Assembly (NCBI GenBank): GCA_002435955.1
Contig: DIWZ01000032.1
Location: forward strand, 202,761-266,760
DNA: 64,000 nucleotides
Source: Pelobacter sp. UBA6093
Lineage (GTDB): Bacteria > Desulfobacterota > Desulfuromonadia > Desulfuromonadales > Syntrophotaleaceae
Direction of reading: 5' to 3'
This document shows, piece after piece, positions 45,397 to 54,084 of the stretch. Position numbers and translations under genes: made by a program. How positions within the stretch are numbered: the first letter of the stretch is position 1; every line of letters starts with the position of its first letter. The notes under the pieces are model-generated. The model saw nothing but the letters and a program-made list of their open reading frames with translations. It made no database searches and was not told the origin of the DNA.

Positions 45397-46242
45397 TCAA
45401 TGCGCTGCGAGCACCTGATCAAGCCGGTCACTGAGCTGTCGCAGATGCTGACGCTCCTGATCCGCCAGGCGCAAAAAAACCTCCCGGCTCTTCGGCTCGG
45501 AGATATTACGGGACAACAACATATACCGATCGAGGGCATTGGACTCAAATCCGATGGCCAATTCCAGCACCTCCTGCATAGACTTGCCCTGCACCCATTT
45601 CAGGGCCTGGTCCAGGGGCACGCCACCCTCCATAACGGCCGGCTGGTCTCCGCGCTCCTTCAGCAACGCCTGCGGCAGTTCGTCATGGCTGCCGCGGATG
45701 CCGGAAAGCAGCTGCATAAGGCTCTGTTTATGCTGTTCCTCCACTGCAGCCATACTGCGTAAAAAATCGCTTTCGTCGGCATGGTGGTGAACAGCGGCCT
45801 GGGCTGCGTAAAACTGCCGGGTGCCGTCCTCCAGCAACCAGGCCAGGGCGATATGCTCCTCGGATGAGTGCGCAGGGTCGAACCAGGCGGCGTTTAATTC
45901 CGGTTCGTTTACCGCCACCAGACCCTCCCAGGCATTGATGCCGCCGGACATGCTGTAAACTTCGTGGAAGCCGGCATTCATCAGGGCAGCGGCTGCCGCA
46001 CGACTGCGCACGCCGGCCGCACAGTAGGTAATGGTCGGCTTCGCCGGATCGAGTTCCCGGTATCGATCCTCGATCTGGCGCACCGGGATCAGCGTGGCGC
46101 CCGGCAGATGCCCCGCCTCATATTCGCCAGGTTGGCGAACATCGACCAGGTTATAATCCCTGGCCGACTTCTGCTGTAAAAATTCGCGCACCTGTTGGAC
46201 CGACCAGGTAACCACCGGTTTGAAGTAATCCAGGATACTCAT
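45397..46242 (-). CDS. rhodanese-rubrerythrin/ferritin-like fusion protein
   Basis: 281 residues from the ATG at 46242 (GGGAGGAA upstream). Residues about 10-105 are a rhodanese domain with VDVRQPGEYEAGHLPGA and the active-site loop YCAAGVRSR (catalytic Cys). Residues about 120-280 form a four-helix ferritin-like domain with Glu/His pairs (SSEEHIALAWLLEDG, AVEEQHKQSL, FESNALDRY, ADQERQHLRQL) that suit a di-iron site. This suggests sulfur transfer or sulfide chemistry linked to peroxide or oxygen removal. The gene follows a TIGR03169-like flavoprotein with an 18-base gap. Confidence 0.9.
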   Translation of the reverse strand: MSILDYFKPVVTWSVQQVREFLQQKSARDYNLVDVRQPGEYEAGHLPGATLIPVRQIEDRYRELDPAKPTITYCAAGVRSRAAAAALMNAGFHEVYSMSGGINAWEGLVAVNEPELNAAWFDPAHSSEEHIALAWLLEDGTRQFYAAQAAVHHHADESDFLRSMAAVEEQHKQSLMQLLSGIRGSHDELPQALLKERGDQPAVMEGGVPLDQALKWVQGKSMQEVLELAIGFESNALDRYMLLSRNISEPKSREVFLRLADQERQHLRQLSDRLDQVLAAH

Positions 46243-46260
46243 ACCATTTCCTCCCATAAA

Positions 46261-47406
46261 TTAATGATCCATCGCCACAGGGTCGATATCGTCCAATTCT
46301 CCAGACAGCTGAAACCGGTCCATGAAACGACGATCGATCCAATCCTTGAACCGGAACGCCCAGCGTCCTTCCAGCGCCAAGGATCCTTTGGCCAGAATTC
46401 CGCTCCCGTCACCCATGTTAAGAATCAGCAGATAGCCTTTCTGCGGGGAAAACCTCATCAGCGGCTGATCCTCGAGTGCCGCCATTAGATTGCGGTAGAG
46501 GATCGGGTTTTCACGCACCGCATAGACACCAACCTTGTCCAGCATCTGATCCTGAAAGGAGACGCAGTCCCCGCCGCCAAACAGCTCGGGGAATGCCACC
46601 GACTGCAGGCAGGCATTCACCAGCAGACCGCCGTCCGGACTCACCGGCAACTGCGATGCACGGAAAATCCCGGAAGGTTGGACCCCCGACGCGCTCAAAG
46701 CCAGATCGTAGGGCACCACGGAGTTATCGTCCAATACGGCCTGGCCGTCCTTCACCGAGCGAACATAGGCCCCCTCACGAACGACAATACCACGTCGCGT
46801 CAATGATGTCAGGGCCAGTGAGCGAATCCGCTCGGAAAACCGATTTAACAAGCGATCGCCGGCTATGAGGGTTATCTCCACCCGACCACCGGCCTGGTCG
46901 GCCAGGCGCCACAGATTACCGCAGATTTCCACGCCGGCCGCGCCACCGCCAATCACCAGCAGCTTGACCGCCTGCAGCGGCAAACGTGCGAGCAGATCCT
47001 GACGCACCTCCAGCAGATTTTGAATGGGCTTGACTGGCAGGACATCGGTGCGGGTGGCTCCGATCCGGTCCAACGGCACGCTGCTGCCCGTATTGAATGA
47101 AGCTACGTGATAAGACACCTGTTGCCCGCTATCGAGGATCAGGATGCGACGGTCGGCATCGATACGCACTACCTCGCCCTCAATGAACTCACCACCATGA
47201 TCTTCCACCATGCGACGCACATGAAAGCGAATCTGTCGAGGCTTGTAGGTTCCCCCCAGCATCCCCGGCCCCATACCCGAATAGTAGTGATAAACACTGG
47301 GACTGATCAGGGTGACGCGATGCCCCCGGCTGACGTAATCGGCAAGTCGCTGCATGACCGTCATGTGGGCGTGTCCGCCCCCTACCAGTACCAATCGCTT
47401 TTGCAT
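46261..47406 (-). CDS. FAD-dependent pyridine nucleotide-disulfide oxidoreductase family protein (TIGR03169-like)
   Basis: A 381-residue NDH-2/sulfide:quinone reductase-like flavoprotein. It has the N-terminal FAD motif LVLVGGGHAHMTVMQRL and a second nucleotide motif LLVIGGGAAGVEICGNL. It also has the FAD-contact FGGGDC and the C-terminal GYLLILNMGDG. The GGGHAH start is typical of the group found fused to or beside selenophosphate synthetase SelD (TIGR03169). No selD is in the window. The SQR active cysteines are not obvious. It probably works with the rhodanese-rubrerythrin protein encoded next in the operon. Confidence 0.85.
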   Translation of the reverse strand: MQKRLVLVGGGHAHMTVMQRLADYVSRGHRVTLISPSVYHYYSGMGPGMLGGTYKPRQIRFHVRRMVEDHGGEFIEGEVVRIDADRRILILDSGQQVSYHVASFNTGSSVPLDRIGATRTDVLPVKPIQNLLEVRQDLLARLPLQAVKLLVIGGGAAGVEICGNLWRLADQAGGRVEITLIAGDRLLNRFSERIRSLALTSLTRRGIVVREGAYVRSVKDGQAVLDDNSVVPYDLALSASGVQPSGIFRASQLPVSPDGGLLVNACLQSVAFPELFGGGDCVSFQDQMLDKVGVYAVRENPILYRNLMAALEDQPLMRFSPQKGYLLILNMGDGSGILAKGSLALEGRWAFRFKDWIDRRFMDRFQLSGELDDIDPVAMDH

Positions 47407-47582
47407 GATCCTACCTCCTGCTGTTCAGAATAAAATCGATTGCCGGGATGTCAATTTTCCGCAAGGGTAAGTCTCTGCATATGCACTACGCCTTTACAAA
47501 AACCTGCCTCTTCTTTACCATGGCAGTATTGTGCATTCAGGAGCTTTCAATAATCACTTTTCATCCTACAGGAGAACACGTC

Positions 47583-48167
47583 ATGAAACATCTGCTTTTC
47601 TTGCTGGTCACCCTGTTACTGGCTATGAATCTGTCCGGTTGCGGTTACAACCAGATTCAACAAAATGAAGAAGCGGTCATTGCCGCCTGGGCAGATGTGG
47701 AAGCGACCTATCAACGGCGCGCTGACCTGATCCCCAATCTAGTGTCCACCGTCAAAGCCTATGCGGCCCACGAGCGGGAAACCCTGCAGGCCGTTACCGA
47801 GGCGCGCGCCCAGGTGGGCCAGATTAAAATCGGCGCAGAACAACTGAGTGACCCCCAGGCCCTGGCCGGTTTTCAGAAAGCCCAGACGCAGATGAGCGGC
47901 GCCCTGTCGCGACTGCTGGTGGTGGCCGAACGCTATCCGGACCTCAAAGCCAATCAAAACTTTATCGACCTGCAGCATCAACTCGAAGGAACGGAAAACC
48001 GCATCAACGTCGCACGGCAGCGCTACAATCAGTCGGTTCAGGTTTTCAACAGTTCCATTCGGACATTCCCCAACAACCTGACCAACAATTTCCTGTTGCA
48101 CCTGGAACGTAAAACCCCCTTTCAGGCCGAGACTGGCGCAAGCCAGGCGCCCAAGGTAAATTTCTGA
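47583..48167 (+). CDS. LemA family protein
   Basis: 194 residues from the ATG at 47583 (ACAGGAGAAC upstream). The N-terminal hydrophobic segment ends in LSGCG, a lipobox-like site. The LemA core is clear: NEEAVIAAWADVEATYQRRADLIPNLV, AHERETLQAVTEAR, and LEGTENRINVARQRYNQSVQVFN. The C-terminus has the family's FPNNL turn. LemA proteins are helical membrane-attached proteins of unknown role. It is the first gene of a three-gene operon with two TPM-domain genes, one base apart from the next. Confidence 0.93.
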   Translation: MKHLLFLLVTLLLAMNLSGCGYNQIQQNEEAVIAAWADVEATYQRRADLIPNLVSTVKAYAAHERETLQAVTEARAQVGQIKIGAEQLSDPQALAGFQKAQTQMSGALSRLLVVAERYPDLKANQNFIDLQHQLEGTENRINVARQRYNQSVQVFNSSIRTFPNNLTNNFLLHLERKTPFQAETGASQAPKVNF

Positions 48168-48168
48168 C

Positions 48169-48876
48169 ATGCATAGACTGCTTATCCTTGTTTTCGGGCT
48201 GTTGCTGCTGAGTACGCTGCCGCTCCAGGCGCTGGATGTGCCGCAAGCCACGGGTTATGTCAATGACCGGGCCGGCCTGCTGTCCTCCGCCACCAATAGT
48301 AAACTGGAACAAAGTCTGCGCGATTTTAAGCGCAGCGACTCAACCCAACTGGTTGTACTGACCATCCCTTCCCTGGAGGGGGAGGTGCTGGAAGAATACA
48401 GCCTTAAAGTCGCCGAGAGTTGGGGGATCGGCCAGCGCGGCAAGGACAACGGCGCCTTGCTGCTCATCGCTCGCGATGAGCGCAAGGTCCGTATCGAGGT
48501 CGGATACGGACTGGAAGGCCAGCTCACCGACTTGCTGACCGGGCGCATCATCGACCAGGAGATCACGCCGCGATTCCGCAAGGGCGACTATGACGGCGGC
48601 GTGGTGGCCGGCGTAAGCGCCATGGCGCAGGCGGTGCGAGGCGCTTACCAGGGCGAACCGGACAAAAAGCGCAGCTCCGGCGGATTCTGGACCTTGCTGC
48701 TGTTTTTGGCCCCCTGGCTGCTGCTGGTGGGACCACGACGCAGCTCGCGCAGGCGCAGCGGCATCTGGTACGGCGGTGGCGGTTTCGGAGGCGGCGGTGG
48801 TTTTGGCGGCGGCGGTGGTGGATTTTCCGGTGGAGGCGGCGGTTTTGGCGGCGGCGGCTCCTCGGGCAGCTGGTAG
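48169..48876 (+). CDS. TPM-domain (YgcG-like) membrane protein with Gly-rich tail
   Basis: 235 residues. A signal peptide precedes the TPM domain (about 25-165) with VNDRAGLLSSATNSKLEQSL, TQLVVLTIPSLEG and RIEVGYGLEGQLTD. One membrane helix (GFWTLLLFLAPWLLLVG), a short basic patch and a Gly-rich tail of about 35 residues with GGGGGF repeats follow. TPM domains act in the lumen or periplasm and are linked to membrane protein repair in chloroplasts (TLP18.3). It is adjacent to lemA, a common pairing. Confidence 0.93.
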   Translation: MHRLLILVFGLLLLSTLPLQALDVPQATGYVNDRAGLLSSATNSKLEQSLRDFKRSDSTQLVVLTIPSLEGEVLEEYSLKVAESWGIGQRGKDNGALLLIARDERKVRIEVGYGLEGQLTDLLTGRIIDQEITPRFRKGDYDGGVVAGVSAMAQAVRGAYQGEPDKKRSSGGFWTLLLFLAPWLLLVGPRRSSRRRSGIWYGGGGFGGGGGFGGGGGGFSGGGGGFGGGGSSGSW

Positions 48877-48888
48877 GAGGAGGATTAT

Positions 48889-49512
48889 ATGAGCCGCAAA
48901 TTTTTCTCAACGGATGAACAACAGCGCATCGAGCAGACCGTACAGGCCGCCGAAACCCGCACCAGCGGGGAGATCGTGCCACTGGTGACACCCTGCGCCT
49001 ACGACTATCCCCGCGCCGAAATCATCGGTGGCGGGTTGTTTGCCCTGGCATCGGCCACCACCTTGAGCTGGGCATTTTTCGGCGAATCCCTGTGGGTATT
49101 TCTGGCGGCATTCCTGCTGTTGTATCTGCCCTGCAAATGGCTGATCCGGTTTTGTCCGCCACTCAAACGTTCCCTCATTACCGATCAGGAAATCACCGAC
49201 GAGGTCGCGGAAAAGGCCCTGGTTTCGTTTGTCGAGCGCGAACTGCACCACACCCGTGACAACACCGGCATCCTGATCCTCATCTGCCTGTTCGAACATC
49301 GCGTGCAGATCCTGGCCGACCGCGGCATCAATGCCGTGGTGCCACCCCACACCTGGGATGCCATCGTCGCCGAACTTACCACCGGCATCCGCGAGGGACA
49401 TGCCTGCGAGGCCCTGTGCCATGCTATTGAAAAATGCGGAGAACTGCTGACAAACAACTTTCCGATTCGTCATGACGATACGGATGAGTTGCCCAACCTG
49501 ATCCTCGAGTAA
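48889..49512 (+). CDS. TPM-domain membrane protein
   Basis: 207 residues, 12 bases after the previous gene, with GGAGGAGG before the ATG. A short N-terminal TPM part (EQQRIEQTVQAAETRTSGEIVPLV) is split from the rest (DEVAEKALVSFVERELHHTRDNTGILILIC and DRGINAVVPPHTWD) by two membrane helices (about 45-90). This arrangement is common for the third gene of lemA-TPM operons. A family-1 repeat five bases after the stop may end transcription. Confidence 0.9.
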   Translation: MSRKFFSTDEQQRIEQTVQAAETRTSGEIVPLVTPCAYDYPRAEIIGGGLFALASATTLSWAFFGESLWVFLAAFLLLYLPCKWLIRFCPPLKRSLITDQEITDEVAEKALVSFVERELHHTRDNTGILILICLFEHRVQILADRGINAVVPPHTWDAIVAELTTGIREGHACEALCHAIEKCGELLTNNFPIRHDDTDELPNLILE

Positions 49513-49516
49513 TCCC

Positions 49517-49584
49517 CTAGGAGTCTGTCGGACTATCCGGGCCGAATTTGCAGCCGGCTCATGGATAGTCCGACAGCCTCCTGG
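49517..49584 (+). repeat. palindromic repeat family 1, copy D
   Basis: A 68-bp inverted repeat with arms CTAGGAGTCTGTCGGACTATCC and GGATAGTCCGACAGCCTCCTGG (two mismatches). The loop GGGCCGAATTTGCAGCCGG is identical to copy A. It lies between the TPM gene end and the tmcAL end. Confidence 0.9.
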
Positions 49585-49792
49585 CGGCTCCCTGCTCCGG
49601 CGGGGCGCCCTCACCTCTCTTTTTGGACCCTGTCCGGCATCGCAGCAGCAGCCTGTGCCGGCAATTCAAACCGAACATAAACGGGACACCAGCCAGACCG
49701 CCTCGAACCCGCGCGCAGGCCTGCCATCAAACCGGATGCATGAACATGCAGGCTTTGCATTCAGCAGCGTTGGGCCACGCAGCAGACTGTTT

Positions 49793-51052
49793 TCAGATCG
49801 CGGGGTCGATGACCAGCGGGTCTTCGTAGAAATCGCGGTCGCGATTGGGGCCGGACCAGCCGGGTAACAGCAGGGTATAGTTGCGGGTGGCTCGCAGGTC
49901 CAGATCGAGCATGGCGCAAGCCAGGCGAAACGCTTCGGACTCTGCGCCATAGGTACGCTTGAACTGGGAATAGACGCGAGACAGGTTGGTGACCAGGGGC
50001 AGCCTGCGGCGTTTGCGGACGGCACCGAGAAACGCGCGACCGCGCGCACTGCTGCCGAGCAGGCGCAGATAGAGGGGACCGGCCGCCAGCAGACTGTTCG
50101 CCAGGTCGGCACGCAGGTCGTTGAGAATATACATCAGGATGCGCTGGATGCGGGTACGGGTGAACTGACGTACTTTCACCGCTGCGACCAGGGCCTGCCA
50201 GTCGCGGCTGGCCGCGGCGGCGTCCGTCAGTCGGCCGTCGAGACCGCTTTCGACCTGGTAGAGGCTCTGCAGGTAGTCGCGACCGCGAAAGATCTGCGCC
50301 AGCAACAGCCGGTGCAGCAAATCGTCATCGGGGCAAAAACGAGCCGCCGGGGACCGACGCAGCACCTCGGCAGCCGGTGGCGGCAGCAAGTCGAACACCG
50401 TCTCGCCCGCCGCCAATCTTTTGCGGATGCCGCTGGCGCTGGCGATGTTGCCGGGGCCCACCCCATCGTCGTGATATCCTGCGCCCAGGCGCGGTATGGT
50501 AAATGGCTGGATGGTGCTGCCGGTGATTCGAAGCGCGCGCAGATACTCGATGCCAAGGATATTGTTGGGCTGATGCAACGGCAGGGTGGAGGGATCGCAA
50601 CCCGGCAGTTCAGCGCAGACCCGGTTGCGGGCTGCGGCATAATGCAGCCCCTGACGCAACAAGGCTGCGGTTTTATCAGCCACCTCCGCCCCATGTTCGT
50701 CCAGCAACAAGGCACAACCCAGCAGTTGTTCCAGGTCACCTGATTCGCTGCCGAAACAGAGGCTGTCGATCCCAAGGGCAGCAAGACACTGCACCGCACC
50801 GCGGGCGAAATGCGGTGCGCTGGCGCAGGCAAAAACAAACGGCAATTCGATGACAACATCGACCCCGCAACGTAGCGCCATCTCGGCACGACGCCACTTA
50901 TCGATCAGGGCCGGCTCGCCGCGCTGCAGGAAATGCCCGCTCATGACCGCCACCGTCACCTTGGCGTCGGCCGCCTCGCGGCTGGCCCGCAAATGATGAA
51001 GATGGCCGTTGTGAAAGGGATTGTATTCGGTGATCAGGCCGACCGCGCGCAT
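49793..51052 (-). CDS. tmcAL: tRNA(Met) cytidine acetate ligase
   Basis: A 419-residue nucleotidyltransferase-fold enzyme, formerly DUF795/YlbM. The N-terminus has VGLITEYNPFHNGHLHHL, containing the HIGH-like adenylation motif, then MSGHFLQRGEPALIDKW and DVVIELPFVFA, all diagnostic. The central IGRKR-type region (SASGIRKRLAAGE) and a helical C-terminus follow. It uses ATP and acetate to make N4-acetylcytidine at the wobble position of elongator tRNA(Met). It is last in a serB-sfsA-tmcAL order; AAAAGGAG precedes the ATG. Confidence 0.95.
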   Translation of the reverse strand: MRAVGLITEYNPFHNGHLHHLRASREAADAKVTVAVMSGHFLQRGEPALIDKWRRAEMALRCGVDVVIELPFVFACASAPHFARGAVQCLAALGIDSLCFGSESGDLEQLLGCALLLDEHGAEVADKTAALLRQGLHYAAARNRVCAELPGCDPSTLPLHQPNNILGIEYLRALRITGSTIQPFTIPRLGAGYHDDGVGPGNIASASGIRKRLAAGETVFDLLPPPAAEVLRRSPAARFCPDDDLLHRLLLAQIFRGRDYLQSLYQVESGLDGRLTDAAAASRDWQALVAAVKVRQFTRTRIQRILMYILNDLRADLANSLLAAGPLYLRLLGSSARGRAFLGAVRKRRRLPLVTNLSRVYSQFKRTYGAESEAFRLACAMLDLDLRATRNYTLLLPGWSGPNRDRDFYEDPLVIDPAI

Positions 51053-51069
51053 CGCCGAACTCCTTTTTT

Positions 51070-51107
51070 GAGTGCCGAGTGCCGAATGCTGAGTGCCGAG
51101 TGCTGAG
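51070..51107. repeat. heptanucleotide tandem repeat between sfsA and tmcAL
   Basis: About five and a half copies of GAGTGCC with variants GAATGCT and GAGTGCT, exactly filling the space between the sfsA stop codon and the tmcAL ribosome site. Confidence 0.85.
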
Positions 51108-51803
51108 TCAATCGAGCAGTACCGGCAAACGACGGGCGATGAAGGTTTCCGTCGGTGAGACGCAGGTGCCGTAGGCCAGCGCTTCCACCCCGCTGGATAC
51201 GGCCTGTCGCAGCAAACGTCCGTATTCGGGGTCGATATCGTCCGCCGGCCGGAAGGAGGTCGCCTCGCCGCGCTGCACCACGAACAGTACCGCTGCGCGC
51301 AGACCGGTTTCGCGGGCGGCCATCAGGGTGCGCAGATGCTTCTGCCCGCGGGTGGTGACCGCATCGGGGAAACAGGCGCATTGCGGGCCGCACAGCAAAG
51401 TGACGTTCTTGACTTCAACCAGGGCCTGGCGATCCTCCTGCTCCAGCAGAAAATCGATGCGGCTGTCGCCGTAAGTATGTTCCGGAGTCACCTGCCAGCC
51501 GCTCAGCTCGGAAATCGCGCCACCGCGCAAAGCTTCTTCCGCCACCCGGTTGGTGCGCAGGGTGTGGGTATCGACCCAGAATCCCGCGACTTCGATAAGT
51601 TCCAGGGTGTAGGCCAGCTTGCGCTTGGGATTGTCGCTGTGCGAAATCAGCACCTGATGCCCCGGCACGGCACACTGGAGCATGCTGCCGGTATTGGGCG
51701 TATGCGCTGTCACCAGCGTACCGTCGTTCAGTTCCACGTCGGCCAGAAATCGCTTGTAGCGACGCACCAGATGCCCGGCAATGAGCGGTGACGGGAGTTT
51801 CAT
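51108..51803 (-). CDS. sfsA: SfsA family (sugar fermentation stimulation) protein
   Basis: 231 residues from the ATG at 51803, which overlaps the serB stop (ATGA). The SfsA pattern is clear: FLADVELNDGTLVTAHTPNTGSM, KLAYTLELIEV, TPEHTYGDSRIDFLLE, ALVEVKNVTLL and FPDAVTTRGQKHLRTL. The fold has a nuclease-like PD-(D/E)XK core (Asp, Glu-Val-Lys), and DNA or RNA binding has been proposed. The physiological role is uncertain. It is translationally coupled to serB. Confidence 0.95.
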   Translation of the reverse strand: MKLPSPLIAGHLVRRYKRFLADVELNDGTLVTAHTPNTGSMLQCAVPGHQVLISHSDNPKRKLAYTLELIEVAGFWVDTHTLRTNRVAEEALRGGAISELSGWQVTPEHTYGDSRIDFLLEQEDRQALVEVKNVTLLCGPQCACFPDAVTTRGQKHLRTLMAARETGLRAAVLFVVQRGEATSFRPADDIDPEYGRLLRQAVSSGVEALAYGTCVSPTETFIARRLPVLLD

Positions 51804-52996
51804 CCCTCCAGTTCCGCCATTTCCCACTCGGCGATACCAAGCAGGTAGAGGATGGAATCGAGACTTGGCTGGTTGATACGGTACTGGGCCTGTTCGCGCA
51901 CCCGGGCCTTGGCGTTGAAGGCGATACCGAGACCGGCCTTGCCGATCATTGGCAGATCGTTGGCGCCGTCGCCGATAGCAATCACCTGGCTCAGGGCAAT
52001 ACCCTCACGGCGAGCGATCTCCTCCAGCAGTTCGGCCTTGCGCTGCCCGTCGACGATGGTGCCGCGCACCTCGCCGGTCACCCGCCCGTTTTCGATGGCC
52101 AGATCGTTGGCAAAGGCATAATCGAGTCCGAGTTCCTCCTTGAGCCGATCGGTAAAGAAACTGAATCCGCCGGAAATGACCGCCGTTTTGAACCCGAGCT
52201 GACGCAGAATGCGCACTAGGTTTTTGGCGCCGGGGGTGAAGGGCAAGCGGCTATAGACCTGCTCCAGCGCTTCGCTCGACAAGCCCTTGAGCAGGGCGAC
52301 ACGCTCGCGTAAAGCCTGCTGGAAGTCGAGCTCGCCGTTCATTGCGCGATGGGTAATGTCCGCCACCTGTTCGCCGATGCCGGCCAGCCGCGCCAATTCG
52401 TCGATCACCTCGACCTGGATCAGGGTCGAATCCATATCGAGAACCACCAACCGTTTGGCGCGACGGTACAGATTTTCCTTCTGCAGGGCGATATCGATAC
52501 CGAGATCGACCCCGGTATTGAGCAACTGACTGGTCAGACCCTTGACGTCGAGGCCTTCCGGCACGTTGATGACGAATTCGACACAGCGCAACTGGCCACG
52601 GGTTAGCTTGTTGATGCGCTGGATATTGACCTGGGATGCGGCCAGGGTTGCGCCGATGCGAGTCAGCACCTCGGCATTGACCTCCGAGCCGAGCATGGTC
52701 AGCACGTACATGCAGCCGGACTGGTGAAGGCGGTAGGATGCAGGATCGACAAGCTCGAAGTCGAGGTCAAGTCCCATTTCCTTGGCGCGAAACAGCAATT
52801 CCTTGAGCAGCGGTTTGTTGTCGCGCATGCCCTCGGGCAGATCGATGAGCACCGACAGGGAGACCATGGTATGCGCCACGCTCTGCTCGATATCGCGAAT
52901 TTGCGCGCCGGCCTCGGCAATACAACCGGCCACTGCGGCGATGATCCCGGCGCGGTCTGGGCCGGTCATGGTGACCAGCACCATCTTATCTTCCAT
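51800..52996 (-). CDS. serB: phosphoserine phosphatase with two N-terminal ACT domains
   Basis: 398 residues. Two ACT-like domains occupy about 1-85 and 92-175, the long SerB form. The HAD phosphatase core has VVLDMDSTLI (nucleophile and acid/base Asp), VISGGFS, a Lys in DGQRKAELLEE, and IGDGANDLPM. It removes phosphate from O-phosphoserine, the last step of serine synthesis, and the ACT domains may bind serine for feedback. It is the first gene of serB-sfsA-tmcAL. Its promoter lies in the 360-bp gap before the GGDEF gene. Confidence 0.96.
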   Translation of the reverse strand: MEDKMVLVTMTGPDRAGIIAAVAGCIAEAGAQIRDIEQSVAHTMVSLSVLIDLPEGMRDNKPLLKELLFRAKEMGLDLDFELVDPASYRLHQSGCMYVLTMLGSEVNAEVLTRIGATLAASQVNIQRINKLTRGQLRCVEFVINVPEGLDVKGLTSQLLNTGVDLGIDIALQKENLYRRAKRLVVLDMDSTLIQVEVIDELARLAGIGEQVADITHRAMNGELDFQQALRERVALLKGLSSEALEQVYSRLPFTPGAKNLVRILRQLGFKTAVISGGFSFFTDRLKEELGLDYAFANDLAIENGRVTGEVRGTIVDGQRKAELLEEIARREGIALSQVIAIGDGANDLPMIGKAGLGIAFNAKARVREQAQYRINQPSLDSILYLLGIAEWEMAELEG

Positions 52997-53355
52997 GAGA
53001 AAACCTCGTTGATGGGGAAAAAGGGTGCCATTCTACCCCCAAACGCCGCACGCGACAAGTCTCTTCCCAATTCGCGGGACAGACTTGCAGGAAGCCGCCC
53101 GAACACGTTGCACAGCGCGCAACCGGACGTTTGACAAGTTGCTGTTGTAGATCATCACAGAGACGGCTATTATATGTGCTTTTTCCTACAGCTCACTTGA
53201 TTTCGCAACATCGAAGCCAATTGGTGTCCATCCGGAAAAGGCCCTTTCCCAGATGAAAACGGCACTGTGTCCACCCATAGTTTCCGGATGAACACCAATT
53301 AGACGATATCGATTTCTCTTTAATTTCAGCTACTTGACATATCTTGTAGAAACAT
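52997..53355. other. divergent intergenic gap containing a full family-2 repeat
   Basis: Between serB (minus) and the GGDEF/LysR pair (plus). It holds the element at 53219-53300; otherwise I see nothing beyond presumed promoters. Confidence 0.5.
53219..53300. repeat. palindromic repeat family 2, complete element
   Basis: 82 bp with 20-bp terminal inverted repeats, AATTGGTGTCCATCCGGAAA and its complement at the other end with one mismatch. The interior contains GGCCCTTTCCC and CACTGTGTCCACCCATAG. Partial copies are at 4261-4291 (left half) and 9367-9400 (right half). The size and ends resemble a MITE. Confidence 0.8.
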
Positions 53356-53367
53356 GTGGATAAATTC

Positions 53368-54084
53368 ATGCCATTCAATTATTCCGGCCTAAGTAAAAAC
53401 ATTTCCATTCTTACCTTGGCCAGCTTTGTTGCAGACTTCTGGAAGATCCTGTTTTTTCCGTATATCTTTCTTCTTTCCATCATCTGTATTCAAGGAGCTG
53501 ACCTCGGTGTGTTGATTGCCGCACTGGCAAGCTTTTTTGTGATGGTTCTATACGCCCAGAACATTCAACTGTTCATAGCAGCCAATCGCGACAGACTTAC
53601 CGGGCTGGGCAACAAAAACACCCTGAACCAGCGACTCCAGAAAGAAATTGCCCGAGTAGACAGGAATGGCGGTTATCTCACCTTTCTGTTCTTCGATATA
53701 GACAATTTCAAATACATCAACGATACCTATGGACACAAGGTAGGGGATTGTGTACTGATTGAAGTAGCCAATCGCCTCATGGCCGAAATGCGCAATTATG
53801 ACGAACTGATCCGATATGGTGGCGATGAATTTTGCGTAATTTGCCCGCAGGTGAAAAGTGAGGAGTCTTCCATAAGGATCAGGGAAAAACTGCATGAGGC
53901 CTTGCATTTCTGCTATCGTGCAGGAGAGATAAACATCCTTATCGAAACCAGTCTTGGAGTATCGACTTATCCGATTGACACCAATGACCTGCAAGAGCTT
54001 ATAACTATCGCCGATCATCGCATGTATGAGCAGAAAAACCAGCGAAAGCTCTCACGAATGAGGCACGCAACTATAAATGGATAA
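53368..54084 (+). CDS. small membrane GGDEF diguanylate cyclase
   Basis: 238 residues from the ATG at 53368 (a GTG at 53356 is an alternative; neither has a strong ribosome site). Two or three membrane helices (about 12-70) are joined directly to a GGDEF domain (about 75-230). The active site is GGDEF and is preceded by RNYD at five-residue spacing, so feedback inhibition is likely. There is no other input domain, so the membrane part must sense. Its end overlaps the LysR gene by eight bases, which couples the two. Confidence 0.9.
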   Translation: MPFNYSGLSKNISILTLASFVADFWKILFFPYIFLLSIICIQGADLGVLIAALASFFVMVLYAQNIQLFIAANRDRLTGLGNKNTLNQRLQKEIARVDRNGGYLTFLFFDIDNFKYINDTYGHKVGDCVLIEVANRLMAEMRNYDELIRYGGDEFCVICPQVKSEESSIRIREKLHEALHFCYRAGEINILIETSLGVSTYPIDTNDLQELITIADHRMYEQKNQRKLSRMRHATING

